This document shows positions 60,027-64,000 of a DNA stretch of 64,000 nucleotides, one piece after another. The position numbers and the translations under genes were made by a program. How positions within the stretch are numbered: position 1 is the stretch's first letter; the number at the start of each line of letters is the position of its first letter. The DNA is from Leifsonia sp. fls2-241-R2A-40a (lineage in GTDB: Bacteria > Actinomycetota > Actinomycetes > Actinomycetales > Microbacteriaceae). The notes below the pieces were generated by a model that saw only the letters and a program-made list of their open reading frames with translations, had not been told where the DNA came from and ran no database searches. The stretch spans positions 868,001 through 932,000 of the forward strand of contig NZ_JARVRS010000001.1 of assembly GCF_030209575.1 (NCBI RefSeq), read 5' to 3'.

Positions 60027-60953
60027 CTAGGCGAGCTGGGATTCGGAGGCGCGGAGGAGGCGCAGCTGCACGGCGGTCAGAAGGCCGAGGATGAGCACCA
60101 GGACGATCGCCATGGTGGCGGCGTAGCCCATATGGAAGAAGTTGAACGCCTGTTGGTAGATGTAGTAGTAGATGACCCGCGTGGCGTTGACCGGGCCGCC
60201 CTTCGTGGTGACGGCGACCGTGTCGAAGATCTGGAACGACCCGATCAGCGACACGACGAGCACCAGCGCCATCACCGGCCGCAGCAGCGGAAGGGTGATG
60301 CGGGTGAACAACCGCCACTCACCGGCGCCGTCCAGCGATGCGCTCTCGTACAGGTCGCTCGGGATCTGGAGCATGCCCGCGTAGAAGAGGAGCGCGGTGT
60401 AGCCGGTGTACGCCCAGGTGTTGACGATCGAGATGGTCGGGATGGCGAGGGCCGGGTTGGTGAAGAAGCCGACCGCCGGCAGCCCCATCGACGTGATCAG
60501 ATGGTTGACGAATCCGAGGTTGGTGTCGAGCAGCCACAGCCACACGAGTCCGACCGTCACGTTGGGTACGAGCCACGGCAGCAGCAGCGTCGTCCGCAGC
60601 ATCACCGATCGTGTCAGCCGGTGCATGAGCGCGGCCAGCAGCAGGGCGAGGGCCGTCTGGGTCGTCACGTTGACGATCACGTAATACAGGGTGACGCCCA
60701 TCGAGTTCCAGAACTCCTTGTCCTGGAACACCGCCGCGTAGTTCTCCAGGCCGACGAATTTCGGGTCGCCCAGAAGGCTGTAGTCGGTGAAGGACCACCA
60801 GGCCCCGCGGATCGTGGGGTAGAGGTAGAACACGGCGAAGCCGATGAGCACCGGGGCGATGAAGAACCATGCGACTTTGCGGTCGTCCCGCAGGCGGCGA
60901 CGCTTTGGCAGCGTGCCCGTGCGGTTCACGGCTCTCGGGAGGAGGGCGGTCAT
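60027..60953 (-). CDS. carbohydrate ABC permease, MalF type
   Basis: 308 residues from the ATG at 60953 (GAGG five bases upstream). Six membrane segments, with WFFIAPVLIGFAVFYLYPTIRGAWWSFTDY at the N-terminus and the EAA loop YESASLDGAGEWRLFTRITLP. It is first in the operon, divergent from the ROK regulator across a 164-bp gap containing the dyad at 61012. Confidence 0.93.
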   Translation of the reverse strand: MTALLPRAVNRTGTLPKRRRLRDDRKVAWFFIAPVLIGFAVFYLYPTIRGAWWSFTDYSLLGDPKFVGLENYAAVFQDKEFWNSMGVTLYYVIVNVTTQTALALLLAALMHRLTRSVMLRTTLLLPWLVPNVTVGLVWLWLLDTNLGFVNHLITSMGLPAVGFFTNPALAIPTISIVNTWAYTGYTALLFYAGMLQIPSDLYESASLDGAGEWRLFTRITLPLLRPVMALVLVVSLIGSFQIFDTVAVTTKGGPVNATRVIYYYIYQQAFNFFHMGYAATMAIVLVLILGLLTAVQLRLLRASESQLA

Positions 60954-61011
60954 GACTACCTCTCGTCGCCGCAGACGTGCTGCCGTCGTTGGCGCAATAA
61001 GGGTGGATCGA

Positions 61012-61030
61012 TCCGCGAGCGATTCGCGGA
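61012..61030. promoter_or_regulatory. ROK-regulator operator
   Basis: TCCGCGA (61012-61018) and TCGCGGA (61024-61030) form a 7-5-7 dyad between the divergent permease and ROK genes; an extra half-site ATTCGCGG lies at 61046. A TATAAA-like sequence near 61093 precedes the ROK gene. Confidence 0.72.
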
Positions 61031-61117
61031 CCGCGAGGTTTGCCCATTCGCGGTAAAGTCGAGTGAACGGGTTAATTATGCAAGTTGCCGTTATAAAGCG
61101 CAAGAGGTGAGGATCAG

Positions 61118-62320
61118 ATGGCACGAGAAGCTCTCATTGCAGGGGTCGAGCCCGGCGTCGGCAGCCGCTCACTCCTGCGGCGGATGAACTCGTGGGGGAT
61201 CTTGCGCGCGGTCCTGGAGCGTCCCCAGACGATGCGGGACCTCGCCGCCGAGTCGGGTCTCTCCCGCACCGCCATCGACGCGATCATCTCAGACCTGATG
61301 GAGGCGGGCTGGCTGGTGGCCTCCGAGAGCTCGGCCCCAGGCCGGCTGGGCCGGCCTGCCGCCGAGTACCAGCCCGCGCCCGGCCTCGGACATTTCCTGG
61401 CGCTCGACATCGGCGCCAACCACATCTACGCGGTGGTCACCGATCTCACCGGCCACGTCCGCGGGCACCGGACTGCCGCGACAGCGGAATCGGACGAGGC
61501 GGAGGTGCGTATCGGCACCGCGCTGCGTATCGGCGATGAGCTGCTCGAGAGCCTCCGCCTGACCCGCGCCGACCTCTGGGCGGTTACCATCGGCTCCCCT
61601 GGTGCGATCAGCACTCAAGGCGAGGTGCTGCACTTCGGCGGCACCGGCATGCCGGGCTGGATCGGTCTCGACCTGCGCGAGCGCTTCCGGCGCGACTACG
61701 ACGCCGCAGTCCTGGTCGAGGGGGACGTCGCCCTCGGCGCCCAGGCCGAACTCGCCGTGGGCGCGGCCCGCGGTCACACCGACGTCGTCTACATCCTGTG
61801 CGGCGCCCGCACGAGCGGTGCGTCCATCGTGAACGGCAAGGTGCACCGTGGCGTGCACGGCGCAGCCGGCATCGTCGGCGAGATGCCCGAGCTGCGCTGG
61901 GCTGAGTTGAACGAGCAGTACGGCGCCGCGGTGCTCGGCTCACCCCGCCCCAGCCGGGAACAGATCTTCGATTTGGCGCGCCTGGGCGAGCCGGCAGCGG
62001 TGGAGGCCGTACGGGAGTTCGCGGATGATCTTGCTACCGGAGCAGCCGCGATGACCCTGGCGGTCGACCCGGAGTTGCTCGTGATCGGCGGAGGCAGCTC
62101 ACCCAGCGCCGACGTCTTCCTTCCGCGTTTCGAACAGTCCCTTCGCGCCATCGTGCCCCTCGCTCCCACCGTCGTCGCATCCACCCTCGGCTCAGAAGCT
62201 GTCGCGATGGGCGGCATCAGCCTCGCCGCCGATCGTCTCGCCGCGGTCCTGGACGGGGCCGTCCGGGAGCGGGAGTCGTTCCCGGGGACGGCCGAGACGA
62301 AGGAACTCCTGCGCGGGTGA
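61118..62320 (+). CDS. ROK-family transcriptional regulator
   Basis: 400 residues. The N-terminal winged helix (ILRAVLERPQTMRDLAAESGLSRTAIDAIISDLMEAGWLV) is followed by a ROK sugar-kinase-like fold: FLALDIGANHIYAVVTDL, the mid LVEGDVALGAQAELAVGAARGHTDVVYILCGARTSGASIVNGKVHRGVHGAAG and a C-terminal LLVIGGGSS. The metal-binding histidine/cysteine cluster of ROK proteins is largely missing, as often in regulator-type members. It probably represses the divergent alpha-galactoside operon and responds to a sugar. Confidence 0.92.
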   Translation: MAREALIAGVEPGVGSRSLLRRMNSWGILRAVLERPQTMRDLAAESGLSRTAIDAIISDLMEAGWLVASESSAPGRLGRPAAEYQPAPGLGHFLALDIGANHIYAVVTDLTGHVRGHRTAATAESDEAEVRIGTALRIGDELLESLRLTRADLWAVTIGSPGAISTQGEVLHFGGTGMPGWIGLDLRERFRRDYDAAVLVEGDVALGAQAELAVGAARGHTDVVYILCGARTSGASIVNGKVHRGVHGAAGIVGEMPELRWAELNEQYGAAVLGSPRPSREQIFDLARLGEPAAVEAVREFADDLATGAAAMTLAVDPELLVIGGGSSPSADVFLPRFEQSLRAIVPLAPTVVASTLGSEAVAMGGISLAADRLAAVLDGAVRERESFPGTAETKELLRG

Positions 62321-62327
62321 GAGAGGC

Positions 62328-62370
62328 ACGGTTCCGGTGGGGGCGCACTGCTCGACCCCACCGGAACCGT
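62328..62370. terminator. bidirectional terminator
   Basis: ACGGTTCCGGTGGGG (62328-62342) pairs with CCCCACCGGAACCGT (62356-62370); flanking GAGAG/CTCTC extends it past a bulge. It lies between the convergent ROK gene and second DUF4832-type gene. Confidence 0.88.
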
Positions 62371-62379
62371 CACTCTCGG

Positions 62380-64000
62380 TCAGCCGGTGGTGATGCGATC
62401 GATGTCGGGCGCCCAGCCGGACGGGTTGGCGATCGTGATCGTGTGCGAGGTTCCTGACGGGATCGCGACGTTCACCGTGATGGTCCCCACAGTGTTCCAA
62501 TCCGCCGTCGCCGGAAAGCTCACCGATGTGGTCGTCCCTCCGTCCACCTTCACGGTGGCCGTACGAGCGACCGCCGACGCATAAGCGATCCGGAAGCTCG
62601 ACACGCCGCCGGCCACCCCGGTGAAAGCGAGCGTCGCGCCGTTGCCGACGTAGCCGACCTTCGACCCGCCCGAGCACGCCGCGCACGACGCCACTGCGGC
62701 GGTCCCGGTCAGCACATTCGAGGCCGCCTCAGCTTCGTAGCTGGCCGAGGTCGCTCCCCCGGCCGCAATCGTCGTTGTGCCGAGAGTGAGCCAGCCCGCC
62801 TTCACTGTGTCCTGTCCCGCGTTGGCGAACCGGATCGGTGCACCGCCAGACAGCGGATTGGTCACCTGCGCGAGCAGCCGGTACGAGCCGGTCGCCACTC
62901 CGGATGTCGCCAATGTGCCGGTGAATTGGGCCGACCCGCCGCTTCCTATGTCGGAGACGTGCCACGACGTCGTGGACGTCTTCACGATCGTGCCCGACGA
63001 ATCGACCAAGGCGAGTGTGATCGGCCAGCTGTAATAGAACGGAGCGATGCCGACGTTGCTGACCGTGATGCCGACCGATGCGCTGCTCCCCGCGCTGATG
63101 GTGGTCGGCACCAGAGCCTCCGTCGCCCGGAAGGAGTAGCCCATCGACTGCGCCCCCGCCAGCGCGGCCGACTTGTCCGCCGCGGAGTAACCGTTCTGGA
63201 AGGCGTACTGGTTCAGCAGCCAGCTCACGTGGGTCTGGCTGACGCTGCCCGAGAAATCGTTGTCCCCGCTCGCCTCGATCACCGGGCAGCCGGACGAGCT
63301 GAAAATGCAGGACTGCAACTCGGGCCTCAGCTCACCTCCGATGGACTGCGTTTTCCACTTGTCGGTTGCACCAGCGGCGGCCATGTTGTCCATGAAATGC
63401 CACCCCAGAGAGCTGGTCTTGGTCTCCAGCGCGAACGAGTCGTCGTGGTAGCCGATCGGCAACGACGCGTTTTGTGAATCCGGCTGACGCACCTCGAGCT
63501 TCGTCGTGTGGAATGCGTTCACGAAGTCGTTGAGGACCGCCACCTGTGTCGCACTGGACGCGAACCAATTCGGCTGGCCACCAGTGCCGTTGTACGGGTA
63601 GGTGTGCCACTCCCCCCAGAAACCGAGCAACCCAGCCTGGACGAAGCCGACCCTGGCGTCGCCGTCATAACGGGCCCCGAGGGCGGCGATGAACTGGTCC
63701 ATCGCCGTACGGAGATTCGAGTCGTCATAGTTGGGCGAGACGCTGACGCCGTTGTTCCCATAGTCGTTGTACGAGTGCGTCGTCAGGCCGCCATTGAGGA
63801 GGAACTGAGGTACGCCGCTGGGCTTGGTCGGATAGTCGAGGTAGAAACGGAAGGCCGCCTGGTGTCCGCGCGACGCTATGTCGTTGAGCACGCTGTCGAC
63901 CTGCGACCAGTTGAAGGCGTTGGGGCCGGTCATGGCCGCGTTGACGGGGAAGTAGGCCCACTCCGTCGTGTAGGGGAAGTTGGAGTACGACCCCTGATAC
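62380..64000 (-). CDS. second secreted-type DUF4832/DUF4874 protein with C-terminal carbohydrate-binding module, N-terminus beyond window
   Basis: About 540 residues are visible; the start is beyond 64000. The first 385 or so are closely similar to the protein at 54557 (QGSYSNFPYTTEWAYFP, GHQAAFRFYLDYP, GFWGEWHTYPYNG, HDDSFALETKTSSLGWHFMDNMAAAGAT), including the WGEWH glutamate. An extra C-terminal region of about 130 residues (YEAEAASNVLTGTAAV onwards, ending NPSGWAPDIDRITTG) looks like a CBM6/CBM35-type beta-sandwich. That supports an extracellular polysaccharide target. The signal peptide is expected but unseen. Confidence 0.85.
   Translation of the reverse strand, partial: YQGSYSNFPYTTEWAYFPVNAAMTGPNAFNWSQVDSVLNDIASRGHQAAFRFYLDYPTKPSGVPQFLLNGGLTTHSYNDYGNNGVSVSPNYDDSNLRTAMDQFIAALGARYDGDARVGFVQAGLLGFWGEWHTYPYNGTGGQPNWFASSATQVAVLNDFVNAFHTTKLEVRQPDSQNASLPIGYHDDSFALETKTSSLGWHFMDNMAAAGATDKWKTQSIGGELRPELQSCIFSSSGCPVIEASGDNDFSGSVSQTHVSWLLNQYAFQNGYSAADKSAALAGAQSMGYSFRATEALVPTTISAGSSASVGITVSNVGIAPFYYSWPITLALVDSSGTIVKTSTTSWHVSDIGSGGSAQFTGTLATSGVATGSYRLLAQVTNPLSGGAPIRFANAGQDTVKAGWLTLGTTTIAAGGATSASYEAEAASNVLTGTAAVASCAACSGGSKVGYVGNGATLAFTGVAGGVSSFRIAYASAVARTATVKVDGGTTTSVSFPATADWNTVGTITVNVAIPSGTSHTITIANPSGWAPDIDRITTG

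Noticed and set aside
58956-61187. A 743-codon plus-strand open frame antisense to the two ABC permeases
   Set aside because: The product is a low-complexity charged sequence; the permeases on the other strand are unambiguous.

Overview
The window is high-GC DNA packed with short, often overlapping genes (many ATGA or GTGA stop/start overlaps). It has GTG starts, G/C-rich hairpin terminators without strong T-runs, and many TetR, LacI and MarR regulators. This suggests a soil- or plant-associated actinobacterium, probably of the Microbacteriaceae; the family is my inference from gene content and style, and no rRNA or tRNA gene is present to confirm it.

Region 1 (1-14407) is a hexuronate/rhamnoside glycoside utilisation locus. 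It carries a beta-propeller protein (cut by the window edge), gluconokinase, a sugar-type MFS importer, D-mannonate dehydratase, a GH2 beta-glucuronidase, a GH78 alpha-L-rhamnosidase, a GH1 beta-glycosidase, fructuronate reductase, glucuronate isomerase and a LacI regulator. None of the hydrolases has a signal peptide, so intact glycosides are probably imported and then cut inside the cell. Three near-identical 14-bp dyads (6440, 13224, 13328) sit before the three divergent or isolated transcription starts and define a likely LacI regulon. 2-keto-3-deoxygluconate kinase and aldolase are not in view.

Region 2 (14433-31343) is a mosaic of small regulator/target pairs: RidA, SDR plus TetR, MarR plus esterase, Bcr/CflA efflux plus TetR, a run of small enzymes ending in a dihydrolipoamide-dehydrogenase-like flavoprotein, HxlR plus MFS, TetR plus an SDR lacking its catalytic tyrosine, and a two-component flavin monooxygenase/FMN reductase pair. 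Most divergent gaps hold a clear palindromic operator.

Region 3 (31344-38596) is a YtfQRT-YjfF-type furanose ABC importer with a second, paralogous ATPase gene and its own LacI regulator.

Region 4 (38839-50429) is accessory. It contains GNAT, an ArsR-SRPBCC fusion facing an SRPBCC gene, PAP2 phosphatase, DUF1206 membrane protein, FAD oxidoreductase, TetR, a medium-chain reductase, hemerythrin, DHA2 efflux with a triple operator, and a DHFR-like protein. Truncated remnants (ABC permease, PAP2, GNAT here; an enoyl-CoA hydratase remnant at 26981) show repeated deletion.

Region 5 (50430-54379) has a 433-bp gene-free leader, two secreted proteins with SipW-type alternate signal peptides, their Ser-His-type signal peptidase, a small unknown protein and an aquaporin.

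Region 6 (54515-64000) is an alpha-galactoside locus: a ROK regulator divergent from two ABC permeases, a solute-binding lipoprotein and a GH36 alpha-galactosidase. It is flanked on both sides by closely related secreted DUF4832/DUF4874-type proteins, the second with a carbohydrate-binding tail and cut by the window end. These two proteins are my best candidates for an undescribed extracellular glycan-degrading activity.
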